Below are positions 34,447-44,355 of a stretch of 64,000 nt of DNA, one piece after another; position 1 is the stretch's first letter; each line of letters starts with the position of its first letter. A model generated the notes under the pieces. It worked only from the letters and a program-made list of their open reading frames with translations. It did not search any database and had not been told where the DNA came from. The translations under genes were made by a program, and so were the position numbers. Origin of the DNA: an uncultured Bacteroides sp. (GTDB taxonomy: Bacteria > Bacteroidota > Bacteroidia > Bacteroidales > Bacteroidaceae); the NCBI GenBank assembly GCA_949300425.1, contig CASGED010000038.1:1-64000 (forward strand). The letters are read 5' to 3'.

Positions 34447-37400
34447 TTAAGCGTTGTCCCTATTGTCTTCTTCTTCATGGGATTCCGACATACCCTTGCG
34501 GAAATCTTGGGGAGTTTGTTGGAACTTCTCCTTAAAGCGTTTTCGGAAATGCTTGGGAGAACTGAAACCCAAGCGGTCCGAAATCTCACTGATATTCAAA
34601 TCGAAATTCTCTCTAAGCATCTTTGCCGCCGCGTTCAGGCGCAAGGACTGTATGAAATCTGCGGGCGTTTCCCCCGTAATCTCTTTCAGTTTGGTAAATA
34701 GTTTCGTGCGCGACACTCCCATCTCACGGGCAAAATCGTCCGTGCTGAACCCGGTGGTGTACAAATGGTCGCCGACAGTCTTGGCTGCCTTGTCCATGAA
34801 TTTTTGATCCATGATGTTGGTAGCCATCACCTTACAAGATTCTGCCACTGATTGTCCGGTGAATTTCTCTTGTATAAGGATGCGGTTGTTTATCAGGTTG
34901 TTGCAGCGTGAAAGCAGCAGTTCCGCGTCGAAAGGTTTCTCTATATAGTCGTCGGCTCCAGTCTTGAGTCCTTCCAATTGATACTTGCGTTCTGTCTTGG
35001 CGGTTAACAGCACTACCGGTATATGGCAAAGGGATGGCTCTTGCTTGATGGCTTTGCACAATTCTGTGCCTGACATGCCCGGCATAACGATGTCGCTCAC
35101 TACACAGGCCGGCTTCTCTTGCTGTACCTTCTCCCATCCTTCTTGCCCGTTTCCAGCCATTGATACCCGGAAATGAGGTTGGAACAGTTCTGCCAATGTA
35201 TTGCGTAGCAGTTCGTCATCTTCTACAATCAGGACTCGGTTACGCGGGATGTCTGTTTCATCACTTCCCATGGGAAGGACTTGCGTCCCAACTTCGCTGC
35301 CGGCTTCTGCTTCCATACTTTCTATTTCCGGCGTGTGCTCCTGACTGTAGCCTTTTTCCTCCGTTCGTGCTTCAGTCGTGATAAGTTCTTCCGGTTTGAA
35401 GTGTTCGTTCCCCAACTTGAGGTGTACGCTGAAGATGGTTTCCACCCCCGGTTCACTATGTACTTCGATGGTTCCCTGATGCAGGTCTATGATGCTTTTT
35501 GCCAACGACAGTCCGATGCCTGTACCTTCGCGTTCCGATGCGGAATCTGCTTGGTAAAAGCGTTGGTAAATATGCGGAAGGTCTTCCTTGCGGATGCCGA
35601 CACCGTTGTCTATGACTTCGATGATGGCTTCATGTTCCTGCTTTTTCACGAGAATGGACACTTTTCTGTCCGCCCCCCCCCCTTCGATGACGAATTTCAA
35701 GGCGTTGGACAACAAATTGTTTATAACCTTCGGAAGTTGCTTCGCATCATACCACACATCGATTTCGTCCGCGCTTTTCTGAAACTTGTAGGCGATGTGT
35801 TTCTCAGCCGCGTAATCTTGGTAGAACCGGTAACAGTTATATACCTCATTTACCAGATTGTGCTTGCCTGCCTTCAGACGGAGTCCTCCCTGCTCTATTT
35901 TCCGGAAGTCCAAAAGTTCTGTTATCAGGTTCCGTAACATCAGACAACTTTTATAGACCCGGTTGACGGAGCGGTAGATAGCGGCGTCTTTGATGCCCGA
36001 CTGCAACAAGGTCTCCACTTGGGTGATGATGACAGTCAATGGGGTGCGGAATTCGTGCGAGATGTTTATAAAGAAACGTAGCTTCGCTTGGTTCATCTGC
36101 TCAATGTCCTCCGCATGCTTTTGCTCATACTTTAAGGATTCTTGCAACTTGACACGCCGTTTGTAGGATCGCACCACATACCACACGGCAGTGCCTGCGA
36201 CCAACAGGTAGCACACATACGCCCATTCCGTCCGCCAGAAGGGCGGCTGTATCAGGATGTACAGCCGGCTGTGGGGCACAAGCCCTTCCGGCGTGTTTGG
36301 GGCTTTCACGGTCAATTCGTACTTGCCCGGTGGCAAGTTCGTGAAAGTCACGGAGTTATTTCCCTGCATGTCCATCCATGTATCCGAAAATCCTTTCAGC
36401 CTGTAGGACAATTTGTTGGGGCATGGCGACAGGTAATCGGTAGACGTATAGTTCAGCGTAAAGGTTGTACACGAGGGAGGCAAAACGATTTGGCGGACAT
36501 AGGTCAGTTCTTCCGTCAGTATGCGGGTACTGTCTCCCTTATTTATCTCTGTGCCGTTTACAGTCAGTCGGTAAGGGAAAATACGGTAAGAAATGGAACG
36601 GCGTTCCATTTCGTCAGGGAAAAAAGAAAGCATACCTTCCATCCCTCCGACGAAGACCTCCCCGTTGCCGGCTTTGAACAGTGATTTCTTGTTGATAGGA
36701 AACCGCGGAAAGGCTTGCCTCGACTGGTAATTGGTAAAATGTCCGGAAGATACATCAAACACGGACAGGCCCTTGTCGGTGGTAATCAACAGAGAGTCTG
36801 GAGACAATTCGCAAACAGCATATACCGTATTGCTTATCAATCCGTTTTGCTTACGGTTGAAGTTCCTGAAACAGTCTTCCCCTTGTTCGTAGACATCCAG
36901 TCCGGTTTCGTCCATGGCGAACCATATATTTCCTTTACTGTCTTTGAAAATCTGGTTTACGTTATTATCGCTGAGGCTGTTCGGATTCGTCGGGTTGTGT
37001 TGGTAATACGTCACTTTCCCGTTTGCGAAATCATACCTGCATACACCGCTTTGGAGCCGGGTATACCACAAATGTCCCTTTCCATCCAGTTCCAGGTCTT
37101 TGACGTACAAGCTTTTTCTCCTATCCTCCTCGTCGTCCGTTAGCGGACGGCATGTGCCGGTAGCCGGATCGAACAAGGTCAAGCCGGCTTTTGTGGCCAA
37201 TACCAGCTTGTCATTGTACAGTTCGATAACCTCCACGATGTCCGATGGCAAAGAGTGTGGGTCGCTTTCCCGGTGGCGGTATGTCCTGAAGCGTCCTGTC
37301 TTCAGGTCCAGCTTGTTCAATCCGCCCAAATGGGTCCCGATCCACAATACATCGTTGGTGTCATCGTAACAGATACTCTTGACATTGTTGTGCGAGAGGC

Positions 37401-38544
37401 TGTTGACTCGGTCTGAATGCTTATACCATTTAAAAGTTCGTGTACGCAGGTCCAGTCGGCAAAGCCCGTCCCCGTCGATGCCTATCCACAGATGCCGGTT
37501 CTTGTCTTCCACGATAGAGCCTACTACGGGACCGCTCAGCCCTTCTTTCTCGTAAGGAGAGACACCATATTTATAATATACCTGCGCGGCTGGATTGAAA
37601 TAATTCACCCCGCCGTAATAGGTGCCCGCCCATATCGTGCCTTGGCGGTCGCACAGCAGGCTGTGGATGGAAGAAGAAGTCAGGCCGTAGAATGATTTAT
37701 AGTAACTTGAAAATTTCTTAGTGGACACATCCAGTTTGTTCAGCCCGTTGAAAGTACCTATCCAAATATTGCCTTCCGCATCCTCGCACAACGACTGTAC
37801 GCGGTCTGAGCTGAGCGAAGACGGGTCACCGGGGCGATGCCGGAAGTTTTCCAGTTTCCCGTTTTCGAGCAAATAGAGTCCATGTCCGTCGTTGAAGCCT
37901 ATCCAGTAACGTCCGGACGAGTCCCTAAGCAGGTCGCACACAGCTCCTTCGGGGATGAGGTGAGAGAGTTCTTTTCCGTCTTTCAACAAATAAAGGCCTT
38001 TCCTCGTAGTGCCTATCAGGATGCTGTCGCCCTGTTGGCGCAAGGAAGTAATGGCACATTCATCCGGAAGCCGGTACAGCAGCCGGGTACTGTCGTTCTC
38101 ATGGCAATACAAGTTGCGTCCATTCTCACCCATGAGCAGCCGGCCGTTGGCGTACGAGAAGCACATGGATTTAGGATATACCATTTTAAATGAGTCTTGA
38201 TGAAGGCTGTAGGAGAACAGGCCATTGTCCGTTCTGAAGTAGACGGTTCCTTTGCCGTCGCCGTTTATTTCGTACACGCGCTTGTCCTTCTGCCCGTTTG
38301 GGCGTTCGAATTCAAACTGGAAGTTTCTGAACTCCGTGCCGTTAAACAGGCTGACACCGTTGTCTGTTCCCATCCAGATAAAATCCCGTTCATCTTGGTA
38401 TATGGCATGGACGATGTTGCTTGGCAATCCGTTTTTCATCATATAATGCCGGAATTGCGGGGCTTGGTTCATTGCGGCTACTGGCATGGTGGCGCAAAGG
38501 AAGGTCATAGTGATTATCCGGATTCTTTTGATGAGTCTTATCAT
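34447..38544 (-). CDS. Hybrid two-component system (HTCS) sensor-regulator of the PUL
   Basis: A 1365-residue one-protein two-component system. Signal/anchor at the N-terminus; periplasmic propeller repeats (WMGTDNGVSLFNG, WIGTFNGLNKLD, WAGTYYGGVNYFN and others, about 30-680); a Y_Y_Y domain (about 690-760); one transmembrane helix (about 775-795); HisKA with ISHEFRTPLT (H830); HATPase; a receiver domain with SDIVMPGMSG; and a C-terminal AraC-type HTH (ISEISDRLGFSSPKHFRKRF). Such proteins sense an oligosaccharide in the periplasm and activate the neighbouring PUL, here the divergent SusC/D genes from 39308. Oddity: codons 955-958 in the HATPase region contain ten consecutive G bases (35673-35682 on the map strand as C), a slippage-prone tract. 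Confidence 0.95.
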   Translation of the reverse strand: MIRLIKRIRIITMTFLCATMPVAAMNQAPQFRHYMMKNGLPSNIVHAIYQDERDFIWMGTDNGVSLFNGTEFRNFQFEFERPNGQKDKRVYEINGDGKGTVYFRTDNGLFSYSLHQDSFKMVYPKSMCFSYANGRLLMGENGRNLYCHENDSTRLLYRLPDECAITSLRQQGDSILIGTTRKGLYLLKDGKELSHLIPEGAVCDLLRDSSGRYWIGFNDGHGLYLLENGKLENFRHRPGDPSSLSSDRVQSLCEDAEGNIWIGTFNGLNKLDVSTKKFSSYYKSFYGLTSSSIHSLLCDRQGTIWAGTYYGGVNYFNPAAQVYYKYGVSPYEKEGLSGPVVGSIVEDKNRHLWIGIDGDGLCRLDLRTRTFKWYKHSDRVNSLSHNNVKSICYDDTNDVLWIGTHLGGLNKLDLKTGRFRTYRHRESDPHSLPSDIVEVIELYNDKLVLATKAGLTLFDPATGTCRPLTDDEEDRRKSLYVKDLELDGKGHLWYTRLQSGVCRYDFANGKVTYYQHNPTNPNSLSDNNVNQIFKDSKGNIWFAMDETGLDVYEQGEDCFRNFNRKQNGLISNTVYAVCELSPDSLLITTDKGLSVFDVSSGHFTNYQSRQAFPRFPINKKSLFKAGNGEVFVGGMEGMLSFFPDEMERRSISYRIFPYRLTVNGTEINKGDSTRILTEELTYVRQIVLPPSCTTFTLNYTSTDYLSPCPNKLSYRLKGFSDTWMDMQGNNSVTFTNLPPGKYELTVKAPNTPEGLVPHSRLYILIQPPFWRTEWAYVCYLLVAGTAVWYVVRSYKRRVKLQESLKYEQKHAEDIEQMNQAKLRFFINISHEFRTPLTVIITQVETLLQSGIKDAAIYRSVNRVYKSCLMLRNLITELLDFRKIEQGGLRLKAGKHNLVNEVYNCYRFYQDYAAEKHIAYKFQKSADEIDVWYDAKQLPKVINNLLSNALKFVIEGGGADRKVSILVKKQEHEAIIEVIDNGVGIRKEDLPHIYQRFYQADSASEREGTGIGLSLAKSIIDLHQGTIEVHSEPGVETIFSVHLKLGNEHFKPEELITTEARTEEKGYSQEHTPEIESMEAEAGSEVGTQVLPMGSDETDIPRNRVLIVEDDELLRNTLAELFQPHFRVSMAGNGQEGWEKVQQEKPACVVSDIVMPGMSGTELCKAIKQEPSLCHIPVVLLTAKTERKYQLEGLKTGADDYIEKPFDAELLLSRCNNLINNRILIQEKFTGQSVAESCKVMATNIMDQKFMDKAAKTVGDHLYTTGFSTDDFAREMGVSRTKLFTKLKEITGETPADFIQSLRLNAAAKMLRENFDLNISEISDRLGFSSPKHFRKRFKEKFQQTPQDFRKGMSESHEEEDNRDNA
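35673..35682 (-). repeat. G10 homopolymer in the HTCS coding sequence
   Basis: Ten consecutive C on the plus strand, read as GGG GGG GGG G(CG) in the gene (Gly-Gly-Gly-Ala, residues 955-958). A one-base change would truncate the protein before its receiver and DNA-binding domains. Confidence 0.9.
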
Positions 38545-38584
38545 AAATATTAAATATAAGAAGGTCTAAAATACTATTTATCGC

Positions 38585-38592
38585 CAAAGATA
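38585..38592 (-). promoter_or_regulatory. -7 box of the HTCS gene
   Basis: Minus-strand TATCTTTG about 40 bases before the HTCS start. No clear -33 word. Confidence 0.5.
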
Positions 38593-38659
38593 GGAATTTT
38601 ATCTGTATTTACGTCCCATTGTTCCATAAATAATTGTATAGTGACCAGGCTGGTTCCGC

Positions 38660-38811
38660 CATTAAATGTTACGGTGCTTCCCATTAAATGATACGGTGCT
38701 TCTCATTAAATGATACGGTGTTTCCCATTAAATGTCCCTGTGTTTTGTCAAGTATGAACCACTGTTGTAGGACACGGAAGCCTATGTTTTAGGACACGCA
38801 AATCTATGGTT
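38660..38811. repeat. Array D: four 22-bp CATTAAATG units followed by a second 22-bp repeat
   Basis: CATTAAATG (dyad CATT-A-AATG) starts at 38660, 38682, 38704 and 38726, exactly 22 apart; units 1-3 also share the following TACGGTG(C/T)TTC. A different word, TAGGACACG, then repeats at 38768 and 38790, again 22 apart, each followed by CTATG. The same CATTAAATG core forms array B at 17019-17041. Confidence 0.85.
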
Positions 38812-39245
38812 GGCTAAAGAGGGTCTTTACTATCCTTTTTTCCGGCGAAGCCTTCACGCTTTCACCGCGTTTCAACTTGCTGATTATAAGCGTAATCTTG
38901 TGAAAGATACATCTTTCACAGATGTCTCACATCCTGCCTCACGCCATCCCCGTCCGCAAACCATCTTTCACAATAATCCGCTGATTATTAGATGAATGCT
39001 GTGAAACTTCACAAGGAACAAAGCGTAAACCTCCGTCCGAATCCGAAAGAGTGTGTGAAACCGCCCGTTGTTCCTTCCAGAAAACTTGCTTTCGGGTGAA
39101 ATTTCAAGTGTCTATCCTTTTTCGGAAGTTTATTTAAGGAATCGGGCAGGGGGCTCCGTAGTACATTTGAGGGTGTTCTGCGTACAAAAGTGCGTTTAGT
39201 GCCCGTCGTGGACAAATCGGACCCCTATTTTGTATCGTCTTTGCC
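38812..39245. other. Rest of the HTCS-SusC divergent gap, with a dispersed repeat segment
   Basis: No convincing gene. 38898-38940 contains the perfect inverted repeat GTGAAAGAT-AC-ATCTTTCAC and resembles 16803-16846 read on the other strand. Further TTTCAC words follow to about 39060. PUL operator sites for the HTCS may be in 39060-39245, but I cannot identify them. Confidence 0.5.
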
Positions 39246-39267
39246 TTTTTTTAAAATGCGGTTTTCA

Positions 39268-39275
39268 TATATTTG
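39268..39275 (+). promoter_or_regulatory. -7 box of the PUL structural genes
   Basis: TATATTTG fits TAnnTTTG, 32 bases before the susC-like start. A TTTG at 39240-39243 is too far (24 bases) for a standard -33 box, in keeping with activator dependence. Confidence 0.5.
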
Positions 39276-39307
39276 CGCTTGATAATACTTTTTAAAATTA
39301 ATATATT

Positions 39308-42300
39308 ATGTATTTACATGCCATGACAAACAAATTAAAAGATTTGTGCCGACTTGCCAAGCGGCGAGTCGGTGTGTTCCTGCTGGTGCTAAGTATGACG
39401 CTTATGGCATTCGGGCAGCAACATGTAGTAAATGGAACGGTGACGGATACTTCCGGAGAACCGGCTGTAGGCGCAACCGTCCGCGTGAAAGACACTCAAA
39501 CCGGCGTCATTACCAGTATTGACGGTAAATTCTCCATCCAAGTGGCGGACGTCAGTAAAGCCGTGCTTATCATTTCTTATATAGGATATGATACGGAAGA
39601 AATCGCTTTGAACGGAAAAACGAGCATCAGGGTAACGCTGAATGAATCTTCCGAAATGCTGGACGAAGTACAGATTGTGGCCTACGGTGTGCAGAAGAAA
39701 GAAACGCTGACGGGTGCCATTTCCTCGGTGGACACAGAAGAATTGCTTGTTTCACCCAATGCCAGCGTAGCCAACTCGTTGGCAGGTAAGATTACCGGTT
39801 TATCTTCCGTACAAAGTTCCGGACAGCCGGGTGCTGAGGACCCGAAAATCTTCGTCCGTGGTGTCGGTTCGTTGACCGAAGGCGGTGCTTCCCCGCTGAT
39901 TTTGGTGGACGGCGTGGAACGCTCTTTCTTCCAAATGGACCCGAACGAAATTGAAAACATCTCCGTATTGAAAGACGCTTCGGCGACAGCCGTATTCGGT
40001 GTGCGCGGTGCAAACGGCGTTATTTTGGTAACCACCCGCCGTGGTGAAGAAGGAAAGACTAAGATTTCACTCAGTTCTTCAGTAGGTATCCAGCAAGTGG
40101 CCAACTGGGTTGACTTGGCTGATGCGTACACCTACGCCACGATGTACAACGAACGCCAACTTAACGATGGCGGCGAAGCCGTTTTCGATCAATATGCTTT
40201 GGACCGTTTCCGCCTGCACGACCAACCCATTGTTTATCCGGACATCGACTGGTACGACTATATGGTGAAAGATGCCGCCGTACAGACACAGCACAACTTG
40301 AACATCTCCGGAGGTACTGACCGTATGCGTTACTTCATATCGGTGGGTTACCTCTATCAGGATGGTTTGATGAAGGACTTCGGCCAAGGTTACGGTTACA
40401 AGTACAACCGTTACAACTACCGAACCAACTTAGACTACGAAATCAGCAAGTCCACCACCTTGAAGCTGGGTATCGGTGGCGTGGTAGGCGACCGCAGGGA
40501 ACCGAACAGTAGCCGTTTCTGGGAGAACCTCTCCATCTCACAACCTTTTGCCAGCCCCGGTTTGGTAAACGGACAAGCTATGACTTCGGCATCCCGCTTC
40601 CAAAATGTAATGTATGTCAACCCGTTCACCGACATTTATGGAAAAGGCGGGAAAAACATCTTGAACAATACTATGAACCTCGATTTGCACTTGGTGCAGA
40701 AACTGGACATGATAACCAAAGGTTTGTCCGTGGAGGCAAAGGCCGCCTATAACACCGGATATACCTATACAAAGACACGCACCGGCAACATCGAGACTTG
40801 GACACCTTATTTTGAAAGTGAAGTGGACGGTTCCGGTTTGCTTCCCGGAGACCCCGGTTTCAACGAAAACGTGGTTTACCGCATCAGTGGTACCAACTCC
40901 AAGCCCGGCTTTAGCGAAAGCACCGGCCGCAGCCGCGACTGGTACATGGAGTTCAGTCTCCGCTATGCGCGTAAGTTCGGCGCACACAACGTCAGTGCCC
41001 TTTTGCTGTACAACCAAAGCAAGAAATACTATCCGTCGCAGTTGCCTTACTTGCCTACCGCATACGTCGGGTTGGTAGGACGCGTCACGTACGACTACAA
41101 GTCACGCTACTTGGCCGAGTTCAACATCGGTTACAACGGTTCCGAGAACTTTGCGCCGGACAAACGCTTCGGTACTTTCCCCGCCGTATCATTGGGTTGG
41201 GTGGTTACGGAAGAACCTTTTATGAAGAACCAACAAGTATTCGAATTCCTGAAAATCCGTGGTAGTTTGGGCTTAGTTGGTAACGACAACATGAGCAACA
41301 ACCGCTACCTGTACTTGCCGGACAGCTACAATGTGAACTTGAAACAAAACGAAGGTGGCAGTTGGAAAGAAGAAAAATGGGGTTACAACTTCGGTTTTGA
41401 AAACAACGCTTGGTGGAATGGTGCCGTCGAGCAGCGCTTGGGTAACAGAAACGTTACATGGGAAACGGCCTTGAAGCAGAACTACGGTCTGGACATGAAC
41501 TTCTTGGACAACCGGCTGAAAGTGACCGCTGAGTATTTCCGTGAAGACCGTAAAGACATCTTGATTTCACGTAAGACCATCCCGTTGCTGACATCCCTCA
41601 GTGCCAGCCTGCTCCCGGTGGTGAATATGGGTAAGGTTAAGAACCAAGGTTATGAAATAGAAATAACTTGGAACGACCGCATCGGCGATGACTTCCACTA
41701 CAACATCAACGCCAACGTATCGTACTCGAAGAACAAGATTATCTTCCAAGACGAAGTAGAACCGAACGAACCCTACCTGTGGCGTACCGGTCGCGAAGTA
41801 GGCGCCCAATTTGGCTATGTAGTAGACGGCTTTTACAGTTACGACGACTTTGCAAGCGCGGAAGACGAAAAGAGCGGCATCTTGAAAGAGGGGCTTCCCA
41901 AGCCTTTGGTACCTGTACATGCGGGCGACTTGAAATACAAGGATTTGAATGGCGACAATGTGATTGATTCCGATGACCAGTGCCAGGTGGGTTATCCGAC
42001 TCGCCCGAACTATACGTTCGGTTTGAACCTGAGCGCCGAATACAAAGGCTTTTTCCTCTCCATGAACTGGACAGGAGCCGCCCAACGTTCCGTTTCGTTG
42101 ACCAGTATGTTCCGTGAACCGTTCATGGGTGAAAGCCGTGGCTTGATGCAATACCAAGTAGACGGCCGCTGGACTCCGGAGACAGCCGCGACGGCCAAAT
42201 ATCCCCGTTTCTCGAAGACCAGCCAAGACTACAATGCATACGATTCGGACATGTGGATTGTAGATGGATCGTATGTCAAGCTGAAAGACGTTTCTGTCGG

Positions 42301-42490
42301 CTACAATTTCAACAACCGTCCGGCATTGAAAAAATTGGGCATCACGCAATTGGGCATCAAGCTCACCGGTTACAACCTCCTTTGCATCAGTCCGTTCGAC
42401 CTGATGGATCCGGAGTTCGTCATCGGTTGGCAAAACACCAAGTATCCCGTGACCCGTATATATAACTTAGGTGTAAACATCACTTTCTAA
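39308..42490 (+). CDS. SusC-like TonB-dependent outer-membrane transporter (first pair)
   Basis: A 1060-residue SusC-family protein. After the signal region (to about residue 38) comes a carboxypeptidase-D-like regulatory domain (VVNGTVTDTSGEPAVGATVR), the TonB plug (ILVDGVERSFFQMDPNEIEN, SVLKDASATAVFGVRGANGV) and the 22-strand barrel ending in an aromatic residue (YNLGVNITF). It imports oligosaccharides through the outer membrane together with the SusD-like lid encoded six or so bases downstream. ATG 39308 and 39323 are possible starts. It lies divergent from the HTCS, its likely activator. Confidence 0.95.
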   Translation: MYLHAMTNKLKDLCRLAKRRVGVFLLVLSMTLMAFGQQHVVNGTVTDTSGEPAVGATVRVKDTQTGVITSIDGKFSIQVADVSKAVLIISYIGYDTEEIALNGKTSIRVTLNESSEMLDEVQIVAYGVQKKETLTGAISSVDTEELLVSPNASVANSLAGKITGLSSVQSSGQPGAEDPKIFVRGVGSLTEGGASPLILVDGVERSFFQMDPNEIENISVLKDASATAVFGVRGANGVILVTTRRGEEGKTKISLSSSVGIQQVANWVDLADAYTYATMYNERQLNDGGEAVFDQYALDRFRLHDQPIVYPDIDWYDYMVKDAAVQTQHNLNISGGTDRMRYFISVGYLYQDGLMKDFGQGYGYKYNRYNYRTNLDYEISKSTTLKLGIGGVVGDRREPNSSRFWENLSISQPFASPGLVNGQAMTSASRFQNVMYVNPFTDIYGKGGKNILNNTMNLDLHLVQKLDMITKGLSVEAKAAYNTGYTYTKTRTGNIETWTPYFESEVDGSGLLPGDPGFNENVVYRISGTNSKPGFSESTGRSRDWYMEFSLRYARKFGAHNVSALLLYNQSKKYYPSQLPYLPTAYVGLVGRVTYDYKSRYLAEFNIGYNGSENFAPDKRFGTFPAVSLGWVVTEEPFMKNQQVFEFLKIRGSLGLVGNDNMSNNRYLYLPDSYNVNLKQNEGGSWKEEKWGYNFGFENNAWWNGAVEQRLGNRNVTWETALKQNYGLDMNFLDNRLKVTAEYFREDRKDILISRKTIPLLTSLSASLLPVVNMGKVKNQGYEIEITWNDRIGDDFHYNINANVSYSKNKIIFQDEVEPNEPYLWRTGREVGAQFGYVVDGFYSYDDFASAEDEKSGILKEGLPKPLVPVHAGDLKYKDLNGDNVIDSDDQCQVGYPTRPNYTFGLNLSAEYKGFFLSMNWTGAAQRSVSLTSMFREPFMGESRGLMQYQVDGRWTPETAATAKYPRFSKTSQDYNAYDSDMWIVDGSYVKLKDVSVGYNFNNRPALKKLGITQLGIKLTGYNLLCISPFDLMDPEFVIGWQNTKYPVTRIYNLGVNITF

Positions 42491-42502
42491 ACTTTATTGA
42501 AT

Positions 42503-44323
42503 ATGAAAAAGATAATAAAAGGTCTCGCTTTGATTTCCTTGTTGTGCGTGGGAGCGGGATGCGACGATATCAAGTTCGGAAACGCTTTTCTGGAAAAACC
42601 GTTAAGCGACGAAATGAACATGGACTCCGTCTTTGGAAACAAAATTTATGCCGAACAGCAATTGGCACAGGTGTACCACTCTCTGCCTGACCACACCCCC
42701 ATTAACGGACGCCTGAATTGGGGCTCGTTGGAGAGTATCACCGACTTGGGTACTTTCCGCAAGAGTGGTGGCTCGCTATACCACAGCGGACAGTTGACTG
42801 CCGCTACTTACGACGGAGCCGCCTACCGGATGGATTACGGCAGGTCCGACGGCAAATTCTCGGCCATCTACGGCATGCGTCAAGGATATATCTTCATTGA
42901 GAATGTAGACCGCGTGCCCGACATGACCGAGGAAGAAAAAAACCGCCGCAAAGGGGAAGCCCAAATGATCATCGCCTACCACAACGTAGACATCTTCCGC
43001 AACTTCGGAGGTATGCCGTGGATTGACCACGCCTACACGCCGGAAGACGATATGACGATGACCCGTATGACCATCGAGGAAGCCGTAAAGAACATTTCCG
43101 CACTAATTGACGACGCCGCCTCCCGACTGCCTTGGGATGTGGAAGCCAACGATGACGGACGTATGACAAAGGCCGGCGCATTGGCATTGAAGTCGCGCCT
43201 GCTGACGTTCGCCGCCAGCCCGTTGTTCAACAGTGCCCAACCTTTCAAAGACGGAGAAGCCGCACAAAACCACAACGTTTGGTGGGGCGACTACCAACAA
43301 AGCCGTTGGCAGGACGCGCTGAATGCTGGATTGGAATTCCTCCGCGAGAATGCCCGAAACGGCAACGTCTACAAATTGGTAGACAACGGAGACCCCCGCA
43401 AGAGTTTCTGCTCCGGTTACTTCGACCGTTACAACCACGAGACGCTGATTAGCAGCCACCGTTACATCAAATGGGACTTGAACGCCTATAACGTCACCCA
43501 AACCCGTTACGGTACGGGCGACCCGACTATGTGGTATTGCGACATGTTTCCCATGAGAGACGGCAGCGACTTCAGCTGGGACAACCCCGAACACCGCGCC
43601 CACCCGTTTTTCACAGAAGATTTCGAAATGACACGCGACCCCCGTCTGTATGAAACGCTCATCGTGACCGGCGACAAATTCTGGGGACGTAAAGCGGAAA
43701 TTTATTCCGGTGGTCGTGAACAGCCCAAAGACATGGGCGGCGGACAAAACTGGCGTTGGGCCGATATGGGTTACTTCGGCATTGGCGTACGCAAGTACTA
43801 CCAAGATCACTTGAACGAATTGCAGAACAAGTTCTACAACTGTTGCTTGCTCCGTTTGCCGGAAGTCTACCTGAACATTGCCGAAGCTATGAACGAGCTG
43901 GGCATAGCTGAGCAGAAAGATGAATTCGGACGCGATGCCTACGACTACATTAACCTGCTGCGCGACCGCGTACAGATGCCCCACGTGACGAGAGAAACCG
44001 CCGCCCCGGGCGAAGCTCTGCGTGAAGCCATCCTCCGTGAACGCGCGTTGGAGTTCGGTTACGAAGAAGTACGCTACTACGACATGAACCGCTGGAAACG
44101 AAGCGATTGGCTGAAAGCCCGCAAGATATACCGCTTACGTACGTATCCGGAAGGGGAAAAGGTGAACGGCAACTTCGTGAACTTCCGGTATGAGTTCTTG
44201 GAACAATCTCCCAATCCACACACTTGGATTGACAATTGGGATGATAAATACTATCTGTGCCCTATTCCTTTGGACGAAATCAACAAGAAATACGGCCTGG
44301 TTCAAAACCCCGGTTGGGAATAA
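42503..44323 (+). CDS. SusD-like surface glycan-binding lipoprotein (first pair)
   Basis: About 606 residues. The signal peptide ends in a lipobox (CVGAGCDD), placing it on the outer membrane. The SusD/RagB fold is shown by the helical N-terminal part (AEQQLAQVYHSLPDH), IYGMRQGYIFIENVDRVPDM, and the C-terminal part with RERALEFGYEEVRYYDMNRW and YLCPIPLDEINKKYGLVQNP. It forms the lid on the SusC channel upstream. ATG 42503 precedes the signal peptide; an upstream TTG is unlikely. Confidence 0.95.
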   Translation: MKKIIKGLALISLLCVGAGCDDIKFGNAFLEKPLSDEMNMDSVFGNKIYAEQQLAQVYHSLPDHTPINGRLNWGSLESITDLGTFRKSGGSLYHSGQLTAATYDGAAYRMDYGRSDGKFSAIYGMRQGYIFIENVDRVPDMTEEEKNRRKGEAQMIIAYHNVDIFRNFGGMPWIDHAYTPEDDMTMTRMTIEEAVKNISALIDDAASRLPWDVEANDDGRMTKAGALALKSRLLTFAASPLFNSAQPFKDGEAAQNHNVWWGDYQQSRWQDALNAGLEFLRENARNGNVYKLVDNGDPRKSFCSGYFDRYNHETLISSHRYIKWDLNAYNVTQTRYGTGDPTMWYCDMFPMRDGSDFSWDNPEHRAHPFFTEDFEMTRDPRLYETLIVTGDKFWGRKAEIYSGGREQPKDMGGGQNWRWADMGYFGIGVRKYYQDHLNELQNKFYNCCLLRLPEVYLNIAEAMNELGIAEQKDEFGRDAYDYINLLRDRVQMPHVTRETAAPGEALREAILRERALEFGYEEVRYYDMNRWKRSDWLKARKIYRLRTYPEGEKVNGNFVNFRYEFLEQSPNPHTWIDNWDDKYYLCPIPLDEINKKYGLVQNPGWE

Positions 44324-44355
44324 GGAGAAGGATTTAACTAAAGAATTTGAAAAAC

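Noticed and set aside
38810..38995. A 61-codon frame in the HTCS-SusC gap
   Set aside because: It lies within dispersed repeat sequence and has no coding character.
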